Assembly: GCA_937891875.1 (NCBI GenBank)
Contig: CALATR010000229.1
Coordinates: 1 to 12,847, forward strand
DNA length: 12,847 nucleotides
Source of the DNA: an uncultured Pseudomonadota bacterium
GTDB lineage: Bacteria; Myxococcota_A; UBA796; GCA-2862545
Reading direction: 5' to 3'
Shown: piece after piece, positions 1 to 7,782 of the stretch
Numbering within the stretch: the first letter of the stretch is position 1
How the letters are laid out: each line of letters begins with the position of its first letter
Notes under the pieces: generated by a model
Told to the model about the DNA's origin: nothing
The model's input: only the letters and a program-made list of their open reading frames with translations
Databases searched by the model: none
Position numbers and translations under genes: made by a program

Positions 1-1437
1 CGGGGGCAGCACCGTCTCCGCGGCGAGCCCTTCGTCGAGCCAGCGGGCGACGGTCGGGGGCACGCCCGGGTTTCCGCACGCGCCGACGAGCACGAGACCG
101 CCTGGCAGTCCGCCTCGCAGCAGCTGATCGAGGGCGGAGAGCGAGTCGCTGTCGGCGTCCTGGAGGTCGTCGAGCAGGACGACTCGGGGCGTCGGCCCCT
201 GGGCGATCCGCTGGCCCGCCAGCCAGGCTCGCTGCTGCGCGCTCCCCTCGATGGACTCCCGGCCGAGCAGGCCGGACAGGGCACCGAACGGGTCGCTCGT
301 CGGGCGTCCCCGGGCCGTGTCCACCCGCAGGCCGCGCCGTCGGGCCAGCTGGGCGACCTCGAGGATGAAGCGAGTCTTTCCGGAGCCGGACGCGCCCTTG
401 GCCACCACCGCACGCCCCTCGTCCACGGCGGAGTCCAGGGCCCGTGTGATGGCTCGAAGAGCAGCTTCTCGGCCGATCAGCGGCGCCCGGTAGACCACCG
501 TCCGGGGCTCGGGCCGCGGGGCCTCGTCCGGGGTCGCACCCAGCGCGACCAGGGCGTCGGCCACATCGCTCGCGTACGCGAAGCGATCCCCGGGGAGCTT
601 GGCCAGCAGGCGCTGGACGACCGCATCGAGGGGTGCCAGCGCGGGGTCGTGTGCGGCCATGGCCGGTGGTGTGCGGTGCTGGTGTGCCTGCAGGACTGCG
701 GCGGGCGAGCCCCTGAAGGGCGGTCGGCCGGTGAGGAGCACGTGCAGGACGCATCCCAGGGCGTACAGATCGGTCCGGCCGTCGACCAGCTCCCCGCGGA
801 TCTGCTCCGGGGCCATGTACCAGGCCGTTCCGGCGCTCCACCCAGCACTCTGGTCCAGCAGCTCCCGGCCGGTGACGTCGCGCGCTTCGACCGCGATGCC
901 GAGGTCGAGCAGCACCGGTCGGCCGTCCTGCACGCACACGTTGCTGGGCTTGAGGTCGCGGTGCACGCGGCCCTCGCCGTGCAGCCAGGCCAGCGCGGAG
1001 CACAGCCGCACGACCAGGTCCAGGCGCTCGCGGACCTCGCCGGGCTCCAGGCGCACCGCCGGGGTGGCGATCTCATCCAGCTGGGGATCCGCCAGGGTCT
1101 CGCCATCCCAGAAGGTGCTGGGGGTGGCGGTCGGGGGGGACGCGGCGCGGGGCACCCAGACGGACAGGGCGGGCCCGTCGATCCAGCGCATGGCGATCCA
1201 GGGGGATTCGGCGTGCACGTCATGGTCGACGACTGACACCACGTCCGGGTGGTCCAGCCGGCGCAGCAGCTCGAGCTCGCGGGCGAGGCGCGCGCGGTCA
1301 TCGCTCGACAGGCGCTGCAGTGTCTTCACCGCGGCGAGCGCGCCGGTCTCCCGGTGCTCGGCTCGCCAGACGATCCCGTGGCCACCGCGGCCGGCGACCT
1401 CGCGAAGGACCCATGGACCGAGGTGGGAAGGCGTCAT
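1..1437 (-). CDS. Ser/Thr protein kinase fused to a P-loop ATPase domain (3' end beyond window)
   Basis: A cytoplasmic Hanks-type kinase, predicted to phosphorylate Ser/Thr, followed by an AAA-like ATPase as in PknK-type regulators. The frame is open through all 479 codons to the window edge, so the C-terminus is missing. Seen in the kinase part: glycine loop GRGGHG at residues 16-21, ATP-binding Lys38 (AAVK), helix-C Glu54, catalytic loop HRDLKPSN at 159-166 with Asp161, DLG (not DFG) at 178-180, then MAPEQ and DLYALGC. About 35 extra residues (roughly 98-132) sit between the hinge and helix E. The second domain has Walker A GASGSGKT with Lys354 and Walker B VVLLDD with Asp423/424. The start is ATG at 1437, with AGGG seven bases upstream. 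It lies 49 bases after the DUF4129 gene on the same strand, so it may end that operon. The missing part may hold TPR or sensor domains (inference). Confidence 0.93.
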   Translation of the reverse strand, partial: MTPSHLGPWVLREVAGRGGHGIVWRAEHRETGALAAVKTLQRLSSDDRARLARELELLRRLDHPDVVSVVDHDVHAESPWIAMRWIDGPALSVWVPRAASPPTATPSTFWDGETLADPQLDEIATPAVRLEPGEVRERLDLVVRLCSALAWLHGEGRVHRDLKPSNVCVQDGRPVLLDLGIAVEARDVTGRELLDQSAGWSAGTAWYMAPEQIRGELVDGRTDLYALGCVLHVLLTGRPPFRGSPAAVLQAHQHRTPPAMAAHDPALAPLDAVVQRLLAKLPGDRFAYASDVADALVALGATPDEAPRPEPRTVVYRAPLIGREAALRAITRALDSAVDEGRAVVAKGASGSGKTRFILEVAQLARRRGLRVDTARGRPTSDPFGALSGLLGRESIEGSAQQRAWLAGQRIAQGPTPRVVLLDDLQDADSDSLSALDQLLRGGLPGGLVLVGACGNPGVPPTVARWLDEGLAAETVLPP

Positions 1438-1444
1438 TCGCGCA

Positions 1445-1448
1445 CCCT
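1445..1448 (-). promoter_or_regulatory. Ribosome binding site of the kinase-ATPase gene
   Basis: On the minus strand AGGG stands seven bases before the ATG at 1437. It is short but well placed. It supports the ATG, which also gives the usual few residues before the kinase glycine loop. Confidence 0.45.
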
Positions 1449-1486
1449 AGCAGGCGTGTCGCGAGCTCGACCCGGCGCCCCGGAGC

Positions 1487-2875
1487 TCACACGAAGCGGT
1501 ACACCGCCCGCATGCGCGCGCCCTCGCCCATCAGCTCCCACACGGCCTGGTAGGTCATCTCGGCGGTCCGGCGGGCGTGCTCGGGGTCGCCGGGGCTGAC
1601 GCCAAGGCCGAACAGCACGCGGTCGGTCACCTCTGCGCAGCGGAGCAGATCGGCGTGGTCGACGTCGGGCGGCAGGTCGGCCATGGCGCGGCGGGCGAGG
1701 GCCACCGCCGAGTCGCCCGGTCGCCGGTGCACGCCGATGTCGGCCAGGGCGATCTCGACGACCCGCCAGGCCTGCAGCACCTGCCGGGTCGGGGGCACCG
1801 GCCACAAGGGCTTGCGCAGGTGGCGGAGCAGGAGCGCACGCCGCATGGGTGGGAGGAAGATCAGCAGCCCGACGATCGCCAGCAGCACGACCAGGATGAG
1901 GGTCATGAGCGAGATCCCCGCCTGCTTGACCGCCTCGACCACCTGTTCCTGTGTCTGCTGGTCTTCCTCGCCTTCTTCCTCGCCTTCTTGCGGATCCGGC
2001 TGCTGGCTCTGCTGGTTGCAGCCCTGGTTGTCCTGGGGCTCGGGTGGGGGCTGCGACTGCTGCTGCTGCTGCTGACCGTGGGACGGCCCGTCGCCGTCGT
2101 CCGCCGGGGCCGATCGCCACAGGAACGGGGCGGTGAGCGCGGCGCCGCCGGCGAGTACCAGGGTCAGGGCGAGCACGGCGATGACGTGGCTGCAGCCGAG
2201 GCGACCGCCCTTGCGCACCTCGAGGTCCGACCGCGGCAGCTCGGGGCCGCCCTTGGCAAAGCGCCACAGCTGCACCCGGTGGCGCTCGCGGGCTGCGAGG
2301 TAGACGACCAGGAAGCCCGCGCCCAGGAGCAGGACCGGCAGGCTGAACAGGTCCCAGATCGCCCACTTGTTGCCCTCGAACCAGTTGGACGCAGACCCGG
2401 TGAACTTCTCCGAGATGACGAGGATGCTCGCCGTCAGGTACATGAGTGGCGCCCAGGTGGCGAGCAGGCCCATGTGCACCCGCAAGCTCCACAATCCGGC
2501 GAGCAGAAAGAACGGGAGCAGCACGATGAACAGGATGACTGCCACCATCGCTTCCTCGGGCAACGGCGGTGGGCCGAGCGCGAGGAGCAGCAGACTCGAC
2601 CAGACCAGCGCGGCGAAGGCGGCGATGATCCAGGTGCGCAGGCGGGCGAGGGCGGCGAGCTGACCGAGGCCGATGCCGACGGCGGTGGTGACGGCGATGC
2701 CGCCGAAGATGAGGATGCCATCCGCCTGCCCCTCGTCGACCAGGTACAGCGCGAAGAGCAGGCCGAACGCCAGGAAGGTCATGGCCCAGAACGCGATCAC
2801 CGGGATCGCGGCGGCCTTGAGCTCGACCCAGGTACGGCGCCAGCGACTTGACGCCTGGGGGGCGACCGTGCTCAC
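1487..2875 (-). CDS. Polytopic membrane protein with C-terminal DUF4129 domain and poly-Q/acidic linker
   Basis: 462 residues. About eight hydrophobic segments are visible: near 24-46, 53-77, 82-101, 109-129, 138-155, 172-194, 229-252 and 321-343. Between the last two lies a Gln/Glu/Pro-rich low-complexity stretch (about 261-311) that includes six consecutive Gln and EGEEEGEED. Residues about 358-445 resemble DUF4129, the cytoplasmic tail usually found at the end of transglutaminase-like membrane proteins. No transglutaminase Cys-His-Asp core is seen. The GTG at 2875 was chosen because it overlaps the stop of the DUF58 gene as GTGA and begins just before the first membrane segment; the reading frame upstream is Arg/Pro-rich antisense-type noise. 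It is the third gene of the moxR-DUF58 set, so it probably acts at the inner membrane with them. The molecular activity of DUF4129 is unknown. Confidence 0.85.
   Translation of the reverse strand: MSTVAPQASSRWRRTWVELKAAAIPVIAFWAMTFLAFGLLFALYLVDEGQADGILIFGGIAVTTAVGIGLGQLAALARLRTWIIAAFAALVWSSLLLLALGPPPLPEEAMVAVILFIVLLPFFLLAGLWSLRVHMGLLATWAPLMYLTASILVISEKFTGSASNWFEGNKWAIWDLFSLPVLLLGAGFLVVYLAARERHRVQLWRFAKGGPELPRSDLEVRKGGRLGCSHVIAVLALTLVLAGGAALTAPFLWRSAPADDGDGPSHGQQQQQQSQPPPEPQDNQGCNQQSQQPDPQEGEEEGEEDQQTQEQVVEAVKQAGISLMTLILVVLLAIVGLLIFLPPMRRALLLRHLRKPLWPVPPTRQVLQAWRVVEIALADIGVHRRPGDSAVALARRAMADLPPDVDHADLLRCAEVTDRVLFGLGVSPGDPEHARRTAEMTYQAVWELMGEGARMRAVYRFV
1943..2095 (-). repeat. Low-complexity Gln/Glu/Pro coding tract with a (CAG)6 run
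   Basis: This part of the DUF4129 gene codes for a Gln-, Pro- and then Glu-rich linker. At 2057-2074 the plus strand is six perfect CTG units, read as six CAG codons (Gln268-273). Pure codon reuse makes this a short trinucleotide microsatellite that could change length by slippage without breaking the frame. The linker joins two membrane segments and may be extramembranous and disordered (inference). Confidence 0.7.
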
Positions 2876-4632
2876 GCCGCCTCCCGCACGCCGCCGCGCT
2901 GGGCGAAGAGCCCGCGGAACGTGAGTGTCCGGGGCCCGGCCTCGACCTGGTAGACGGCGTCGCCGCGGCCTCCGAGGGCGGCGGGCAGCGCCTGGCCGGT
3001 GCGGGCGATCCGGGCGCGCAGGGCCTTGCGGGCGCGCCAGCCGGCGAAGAGGCGCCACGTGGCGGTCACCCGGCGAAACCAGGCGTTATCCTCGGATCCT
3101 GCGGAGTTGGGCAGGCGGGTGAGCCAGGCGATGACGCCGAGCACGGTGCCGCCGGTGATCTGGGCCAGCCAGTGCTTCTCATCCGCCCCCAGCGCCGCGA
3201 GCGGATCGACCACGATCCAGGTCGTGTCGGCGCCATCGAGGCGACCAGGGGGCGCGCCCAGGACGCGGGCGGTGGCGACGAGCCCGTGCACGTGCTCCCC
3301 GCAGTCGGCGAGCAGATCGTTCACCTCGTGGCTGGACTGCCAGGCGACCCGGGCACCCAGGTCCTGCCACTTGGCGACCTCGCCCTTGCGGCAGGCCATG
3401 CGCACGACCTCGACCTCGGCGGACTCGTGGGCGCGCACGGCAGCGAGCAGGGTGACCCGATCCCCGCGCTGGACCAGCTCCACCGCGAGACTGAGCCACG
3501 CGTCGACGAGTGCGTCCAGGACGGGCTCGGCGCCTCGCTCGGCCGCCTGCTTCAGCTCGGCGGGCACGAAGCTGTCGAGCACCAGGAGCACGTCCTGGGT
3601 GGTGATCTCGCGGGTCTCGGGGACGCGCACCTGCAGCCGGCCGTGCTTGAGAGACAGCCGCCAGTGGATCCGTCGGGTGTCGTCGCCGACGCCGAACTCG
3701 CGGAAGCGGAACAGGTCCTCGGTCGGGAAGCGGTGGGGCTTCGTGAGCACGTCGGGCTCGCTGGACTGGACCCGGGGCGGCTCGATGACGTGGGCCTGCT
3801 TGATGCGCGGCAGGACCTTGAGGGCGGCGGTGGCCACGCTGGCGACGCTGACCTGGGTGATGCCGAGCAGGTCCTGATACCAGAGTCTTGCCGGTCCGAC
3901 CTCGTAATATCCGCGAGGCGTGACCCGCAGGCGACCGCGCAGGGTGAGCTCGCCGCGGCGGGCCTGCTGACCGACCATGTAGCGGGACTCGGTCTGCAGC
4001 CGCGGGTGGTTCGGGTCCTCGATGAGCAGGCGGTAGCCGGCGGGAACGGGCACCCGGCGGAAGGTCCAGACCTCCTCGACCTCGTCGCCGACGTGCACGA
4101 CCGCGGGCTCCATGCGCCGGTTGATCGTCGCGTCCGCGCGGCCGAGGCCCCGCTCGAAGGTGCGGACCAGGAAGGTGCTGACGAAGAGGCTCCAGCCGGT
4201 CACCAGGTAGAAGAGCAGCAGGCCGAAGACGGCGATGAGGCCGAAGCTGGCCCACTGCAGGCCCAGGGCGACCAGCGTCATCAGGCAGCCCAGCACCAGC
4301 AGGCTCCACCCGCGCAGGGTGACGACGCCGGCGTGGGTGGCGAGCACGTCGAGGGCGCGGCGCACGGTGAGGCCGCCGCGCTCGCGCCACCAGCGGAACT
4401 CCCGGCGGCTCTTGAGCACGAGGCCGACCAGCTGGGCGAGCAGGACCGGCGCGAGCACGCACAGGGTGATGAGCAGCAGGGCGGGTGCGGTCTCGGCGAC
4501 CTCGGAGACCTCGAGGAAGAGCGCGCCGACGAGCCCGACCAGGAACGGCAGGATGAACATGCCGAGGAGCTGGAACAGGAGCAGCGGCAGGGTGATCAGC
4601 GGATGCCGCGCCTTCTGGTGGGGGAGCCCCAC
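2872..4632 (-). CDS. DUF58 domain protein, membrane-anchored
   Basis: 586 residues, long for a DUF58 protein (commonly about 300-450). Two pairs of hydrophobic segments occupy roughly 12-40, 49-73, 107-127 and 129-154. A middle region is followed by the DUF58 signature FREFGVGDDTRRIHW at 310-324, matching the family pattern R-E-Y-x-x-G-D-D-x-R-x-I-H-W. A vWA-like strand DVLLVLD with Asp353 comes next. A second, weaker Rossmann-like stretch (TTWIVVDPLAALG) and a basic C-terminal tail follow. The GTG start at 4632 is six bases after the moxR stop; no clear Shine-Dalgarno site is visible, so translational coupling is likely. DUF58 proteins are typical partners encoded beside MoxR ATPases and are thought to be their substrates or adaptors. 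Here it is sandwiched between moxR and DUF4129. The start could be an internal Met (residue 25), but that would cut the first membrane segment. Confidence 0.9.
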   Translation of the reverse strand: MGLPHQKARHPLITLPLLLFQLLGMFILPFLVGLVGALFLEVSEVAETAPALLLITLCVLAPVLLAQLVGLVLKSRREFRWWRERGGLTVRRALDVLATHAGVVTLRGWSLLVLGCLMTLVALGLQWASFGLIAVFGLLLFYLVTGWSLFVSTFLVRTFERGLGRADATINRRMEPAVVHVGDEVEEVWTFRRVPVPAGYRLLIEDPNHPRLQTESRYMVGQQARRGELTLRGRLRVTPRGYYEVGPARLWYQDLLGITQVSVASVATAALKVLPRIKQAHVIEPPRVQSSEPDVLTKPHRFPTEDLFRFREFGVGDDTRRIHWRLSLKHGRLQVRVPETREITTQDVLLVLDSFVPAELKQAAERGAEPVLDALVDAWLSLAVELVQRGDRVTLLAAVRAHESAEVEVVRMACRKGEVAKWQDLGARVAWQSSHEVNDLLADCGEHVHGLVATARVLGAPPGRLDGADTTWIVVDPLAALGADEKHWLAQITGGTVLGVIAWLTRLPNSAGSEDNAWFRRVTATWRLFAGWRARKALRARIARTGQALPAALGGRGDAVYQVEAGPRTLTFRGLFAQRGGVREAA

Positions 4633-4638
4633 GGCGGC

Positions 4639-5616
4639 CTAGGGATGCACGTCGACGCCGGTGAGCACCTCGTGCACGTAGGCGTGGGCGGTGGCGTTTC
4701 CGGCGAGCAGCATGCGGTGGGCGAGCACGTCGGCAGCGATGGCCTTGACGTCGTCGGGCAGCAGGTAGTCCCGGCCGGCGGCGAGGGCGGTGGCCTGGCC
4801 GACCCGCACCAGCATCAGGGTGGCGCGGGGGGAGGGGGGCGCCAGCGCGCGGGCGTCGGCGCGGATGGCGTTGACCAGGTCGACGACGAAGCGCTTCACG
4901 ACGTCGGAGACGTAGACCAGGGGCACGGTCTCCTGCCAGGCCAGGAAGGTGTCGATGTCGATGACCGACTGCAGGTCGTCCACCGGGGGCCGGTTGCCCA
5001 GGTGCACGTCCAGCATGCGCATCTCGGCTTCTGGAGGGGGAAATCCCATGGTGAGCTGCATCGTGAACCGGTCGAGCTGGGCGGCGGGCAGCACGTAGGT
5101 CCCGTCGTGGTCGAGGGGGTTCATGGTCGCGAGTACCTGGAACGGCGGCTCCAGCGTGTGGGTGCGGCCCTCGACCGTGACCTGGCGCTCGGCCATGACC
5201 TCGAGCAGGGCGGACTGGGTCTTGGGGGTGGCCCGGTTGAGCTCGTCGGCGAGGAGGATCTGGGTGAAGATCGGGCCCTGCTGGAACTCGAACTGCTTCG
5301 TCCGCAGGTTGAAGACGTTGCTGCCGGTGATGTCCATGGGCAGCAGGTCGGGCGTGAACTGGATGCGCCGGAAGCGGCTGGAGATGGTCGCGGCGATGGC
5401 CCGGGCGAGCATGGTCTTGCCGGTGCCGGGCACGTCCATGAGCAGCACGTGGCCCCGGGCGGTCATGCACAGCAGCACCTTGCGGACCACGTCGTCCTTG
5501 CCCAGGATCACCCGGCCGATGTTGGCGACGACCGCGTCGAACTGCTGCTGGAACGTCTGGATCCGAGCGGCGAGCGCCTCGTCGCGGTTCGGTCGGGAGT
5601 AGGCGGGCTGGGCCAC
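4639..5616 (-). CDS. MoxR-family AAA+ ATPase
   Basis: A chaperone-like AAA+ ATPase of 325 residues, the normal MoxR length. Seen: Walker A DVPGTGKT with Lys67, Walker B LLADELNRA with Asp124/Glu125, the MoxR motif QSALLEVMAERQVTV, sensor-1 stretch LATMNP, and the GTYVLPAAQLDRF motif typical of MoxR; the lid domain with DYLLPDDVK follows. MoxR ATPases are thought to remodel or load cofactors into protein complexes together with DUF58 or vWA partners, and the next gene is DUF58. GTG at 5616 is chosen over longer frames because GGAGG lies four bases upstream, the length fits the family, and an upstream start would run into the divergent gene at 5718. It is the first gene of the minus-strand set. 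The specific client is unknown. Confidence 0.95.
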   Translation of the reverse strand: MAQPAYSRPNRDEALAARIQTFQQQFDAVVANIGRVILGKDDVVRKVLLCMTARGHVLLMDVPGTGKTMLARAIAATISSRFRRIQFTPDLLPMDITGSNVFNLRTKQFEFQQGPIFTQILLADELNRATPKTQSALLEVMAERQVTVEGRTHTLEPPFQVLATMNPLDHDGTYVLPAAQLDRFTMQLTMGFPPPEAEMRMLDVHLGNRPPVDDLQSVIDIDTFLAWQETVPLVYVSDVVKRFVVDLVNAIRADARALAPPSPRATLMLVRVGQATALAAGRDYLLPDDVKAIAADVLAHRMLLAGNATAHAYVHEVLTGVDVHP

Positions 5617-5620
5617 GGAG

Positions 5621-5625
5621 CCTCC
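5621..5625 (-). promoter_or_regulatory. Ribosome binding site deciding the moxR start
   Basis: GGAGG on the minus strand with a four-base spacer to GTG at 5616. The spacer is a little short. No comparable site stands before the upstream in-frame start candidates, including the GTG at 5694. Confidence 0.6.
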
Positions 5626-5705
5626 GGGTTCGGCGGCGAGGTTAGCGCAGTGGGAGGTGCTCTCGGGGGTGAAGGAACGGGTCGGGTCGGACACGGAGGG
5701 GGGCC
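5626..5705. promoter_or_regulatory. Divergent intergenic region between moxR and the ferritin-like gene
   Basis: About 100 bases separate two divergent start codons, so promoters for both directions should lie here. I see no convincing -35/-10 pair on either strand and no clear operator repeat. The assignment rests only on gene orientation. Confidence 0.35.
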
Positions 5706-5711
5706 GGGAGG
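5706..5711 (+). promoter_or_regulatory. Ribosome binding site of the ferritin-like gene
   Basis: GGGAGG followed by a six-base spacer and ATG at 5718. It is a strong, well-placed site that fixes the start in front of the signal peptide. Confidence 0.7.
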
Positions 5712-5717
5712 CTGTCG

Positions 5718-6791
5718 ATGGAGAAGTTCGTGCGTGGAGCGGGTGCGGCGGCGCTCCTTGCCGGAGCCATGTGGACATCGGACGCGCTCGCTGGGTGTGA
5801 GTTCGGCGGAGTGCAGGTCGGCGTGGGCATCAGTGCCTCCATTCGGCTGGGGCGGAAGCCGGCCGCCGGGCGCACGGGGGTGAGCGGCCACGTGTTCGGG
5901 GAGACCTCCCTGGCCTGCGGAAGCGAGTGGTTCGGCACCACGCAAGGCATCGAGCTGGGATTTCGGAGCGTCCGGGGCGCGCCGGCTCGAGCCCACGTCG
6001 CGGCCCGCGTCGGCGGCGGTGTTGTCGCCATGTACGGCTTCATGGGACACATCAACGTCGTGACCGGACGGGTCCTGCTCGGGGCGAGCTTCGGCGGCGG
6101 CGGGCCCGCCGTCCTCGGCGCGGGCGACGTCCGAGGCCTGCTGCTCCACCTTCGCGTCGCCGAGGAGCGGTTCGTGCGGTCCGCGACGGCTCCGGAGCCG
6201 ACCCGGGACTTCCTCCAGGTGGGGCTCGAAGGCGGGTTCGTCCCCTACGGTGGCTTCATGGTCGTCGAAGGCCGCCCCCTCCGCGACGACCTCGCGCGAA
6301 CGCCGACCCTCACGACCTCCCGCCCGGTCTCGGGCCTCGCCGCGCGCTGGCTCGACCGCGCTGCTGACGAGCTGGAAGCGGTCGCCGCCTTCCTCAACCT
6401 CGCCGCCGAGCTGCGCGAAGTCGGAGCCCCCGAGGACCTCGTCCGGCGCTGTCTCGTCGCCGCCGACGAGGAGGCCGACCACGTCCGGCGCTGCATCCAG
6501 CGCGCCCAGGCCCACGGCGCCGGGATCGTGCACACCGCCCCGCTCGAGCACCGACCGCGCCGCTTCGCCACCCTGCAGGAAGGACGGGAGATCCTCGCGT
6601 TCGAGTCCCTTCGCGACGGGTGGCTGAACGAGGGCGCCGCGGCCGCTCAGCTCGAGGCCGACGCGAGGCTCGCCGGGACGGTCGACGACCCGATCGCGCG
6701 CGCCGACGCCCCGATCCTCCGCGCCATCGCCCGGGATGAGCGGGGCCACGCGCGGCTCGGTCTCGCGATCGCCCGGGCGCTCGCTACCTGA
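5718..6791 (+). CDS. Exported protein with beta-rich N-terminal region and C-terminal ferritin-like di-iron domain
   Basis: 357 residues. The N-terminus is a signal peptide (charged MEKFVR, then an Ala/Leu core) ending ALAGC. This can be read as signal peptidase I cleavage after Ala25 or as a lipobox L24-A-G-C27, but the polar WTSD just before makes the lipoprotein reading uncertain. Residues about 28-190 are Gly-rich with alternating hydrophobic residues, suggesting beta-strands, and belong to no family I recognise. Residues about 205-357 look like a four-helix ferritin-like bundle: two ExxH motifs (E252-H255 and E341-H344), with likely partner Glu in helices near 218-220 and 305. Similar C-terminal domains are common in deltaproteobacterial secreted proteins. 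Iron or oxygen chemistry in the periplasm is inferred. The start is supported by GGGAGG six bases upstream. It is divergent from moxR, and its stop overlaps the stop of the convergent TerB gene by eight bases. Confidence 0.85.
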   Translation: MEKFVRGAGAAALLAGAMWTSDALAGCEFGGVQVGVGISASIRLGRKPAAGRTGVSGHVFGETSLACGSEWFGTTQGIELGFRSVRGAPARAHVAARVGGGVVAMYGFMGHINVVTGRVLLGASFGGGGPAVLGAGDVRGLLLHLRVAEERFVRSATAPEPTRDFLQVGLEGGFVPYGGFMVVEGRPLRDDLARTPTLTTSRPVSGLAARWLDRAADELEAVAAFLNLAAELREVGAPEDLVRRCLVAADEEADHVRRCIQRAQAHGAGIVHTAPLEHRPRRFATLQEGREILAFESLRDGWLNEGAAAAQLEADARLAGTVDDPIARADAPILRAIARDERGHARLGLAIARALAT

Positions 6792-7782
6792 GGCGGACGA
6801 AGCCCGAGAGGGTGCGCCACAGCCGGGTCATGGTGGTGGCGTAGCGGGCGTCGTAGTCCCGATCCCAGCCTTCGACGTCCGCTTCCGAGACGCCCCACGC
6901 CCCGGCGAACGCGCGCACGACCTTCCACTCGGTGCCGTCGCGCTCGTGGTCGAGGTGGACCAGGTGCACGCAGGCCTCGATCAGGCGGCGGCGGGTCTGG
7001 AAGTCGGGTGGGGCGATCAGCTCGTGGGGGCGCCAGACGCGCAGGTCGGCGTCGTCGACCGGGGGCAGGCCCTCCGCCTCGAGGAAGGAGTCGATGAAGC
7101 GGCGCTCGCCGGGGCGGATCTCGCCGTCGGCGGCCATGACCGAGATCAGCACCCGGGCGGGCACCCGGGGGTCGAGGGGCTCGGGGAGGTGGAGGTCGAC
7201 GTCTTCGGCCTCGACAACCGCAGGGGCCCGGTCGACCACCTCGACCGGACGCGCGGACGGCGCCTGGTCGGGGGTGTGCAGGGCACCGCCACCCTGGTCG
7301 GGGAAGAGCCAGGCGATGACGTCGAAGGAGGTGTGCACGACCTCCCCGCGCTGGATGAGCGCGTCCACGTGGGCGACCGAGCCGCCGAGGTGGGCGACGG
7401 CGAAGCGCTCGACGTCGTCCTCGCCCTCGGCCTCGGCCCAGCGGATGAGGGCGGCGCGCACCGCGTCCGGTCGGCGGAGGTTCGCGGGTGGTGAGATCTC
7501 ACGAAGCCGTGGGGTGTAGCCGCACTCTCCGCAGATGCCGCGCCCGGTTCGCGCGGCCTCGGACAGGGGCTTGCTGCAGTTGGGGCAGCGGCCGCTGGAC
7601 GGCGGGAGCTTGGGGACGAAGCCCTCTTCCACCGCGACGGCCTCCCAGCCGCAGCACCGGCAGCGCTGCTCCGCCGGGCGACCCAGGTGGGTAGCAGGGT
7701 GGGCGGGGTCCATGATCTGCACGACGGCGGCCTCGACCCGGCAGTGGGGGCACGTGGCCAGCACCTGCCAGGGATCGCCCAT
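6784..7782 (-). CDS. Protein with two zinc ribbons and a C-terminal TerB-like domain
   Basis: 332 residues, cytoplasmic (no signal peptide or membrane segment). Two Cys clusters form zinc-ribbon-like sites: C11-x2-C14 with C41-x-CC44, and C66-x2-C69 with C84-x2-C87. A helical middle region (about 105-160) is unassigned and is followed by an acidic/Pro linker. Residues about 208-305 resemble TerB: LISVMAADGEIRPGE with acidic residues D219, E221 and E226, then HLDHERDGTEWKVV with D278, E280, D282 and E285. TerB-like domains are linked to metal binding and stress or phage-defence complexes; which role applies here is unknown. It is the last gene of the four-gene operon. The upstream stop and this start share a base as TGATG; a GTG three bases earlier (7785) is an equal alternative. 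Its stop overlaps the convergent ferritin-like gene. Confidence 0.88.
   Translation of the reverse strand: MGDPWQVLATCPHCRVEAAVVQIMDPAHPATHLGRPAEQRCRCCGWEAVAVEEGFVPKLPPSSGRCPNCSKPLSEAARTGRGICGECGYTPRLREISPPANLRRPDAVRAALIRWAEAEGEDDVERFAVAHLGGSVAHVDALIQRGEVVHTSFDVIAWLFPDQGGGALHTPDQAPSARPVEVVDRAPAVVEAEDVDLHLPEPLDPRVPARVLISVMAADGEIRPGERRFIDSFLEAEGLPPVDDADLRVWRPHELIAPPDFQTRRRLIEACVHLVHLDHERDGTEWKVVRAFAGAWGVSEADVEGWDRDYDARYATTMTRLWRTLSGFVRLR

Noticed and set aside
477..1301. Minus-strand frame of 274 codons
   Set aside because: It is out of frame with the kinase, whose catalytic motifs are all present in the other frame, and its product is Arg/Pro/Ser-rich noise.
1463..1488. Two GAGCTC boxes 14 bases apart at the end of the DUF4129 gene, a possible terminator hairpin
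   Set aside because: The stem is only six bases with a large loop and no following T-tract; one arm overlaps the stop codon. In GC-rich DNA this is weak evidence.
3179..5470. Minus-strand frame of 763 codons within the DUF58-MoxR genes
   Set aside because: Arg/Pro/Ala-rich, no domains, same strand but wrong frame relative to the two recognised proteins.
2848..5883. A plus-strand open frame of about 1011 codons opposite the DUF58 and MoxR genes
   Set aside because: Its product is Gly/Ala/His/Gln-rich with no motif and it lies fully antisense to two confident genes. Long antisense frames are expected where G/C third-position bias removes stop codons.
5508..6749. Minus-strand frame opposite the ferritin-like gene
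   Set aside because: The plus-strand frame has a strong ribosome binding site, a signal peptide and two ExxH motifs; the opposite frame has nothing recognisable.
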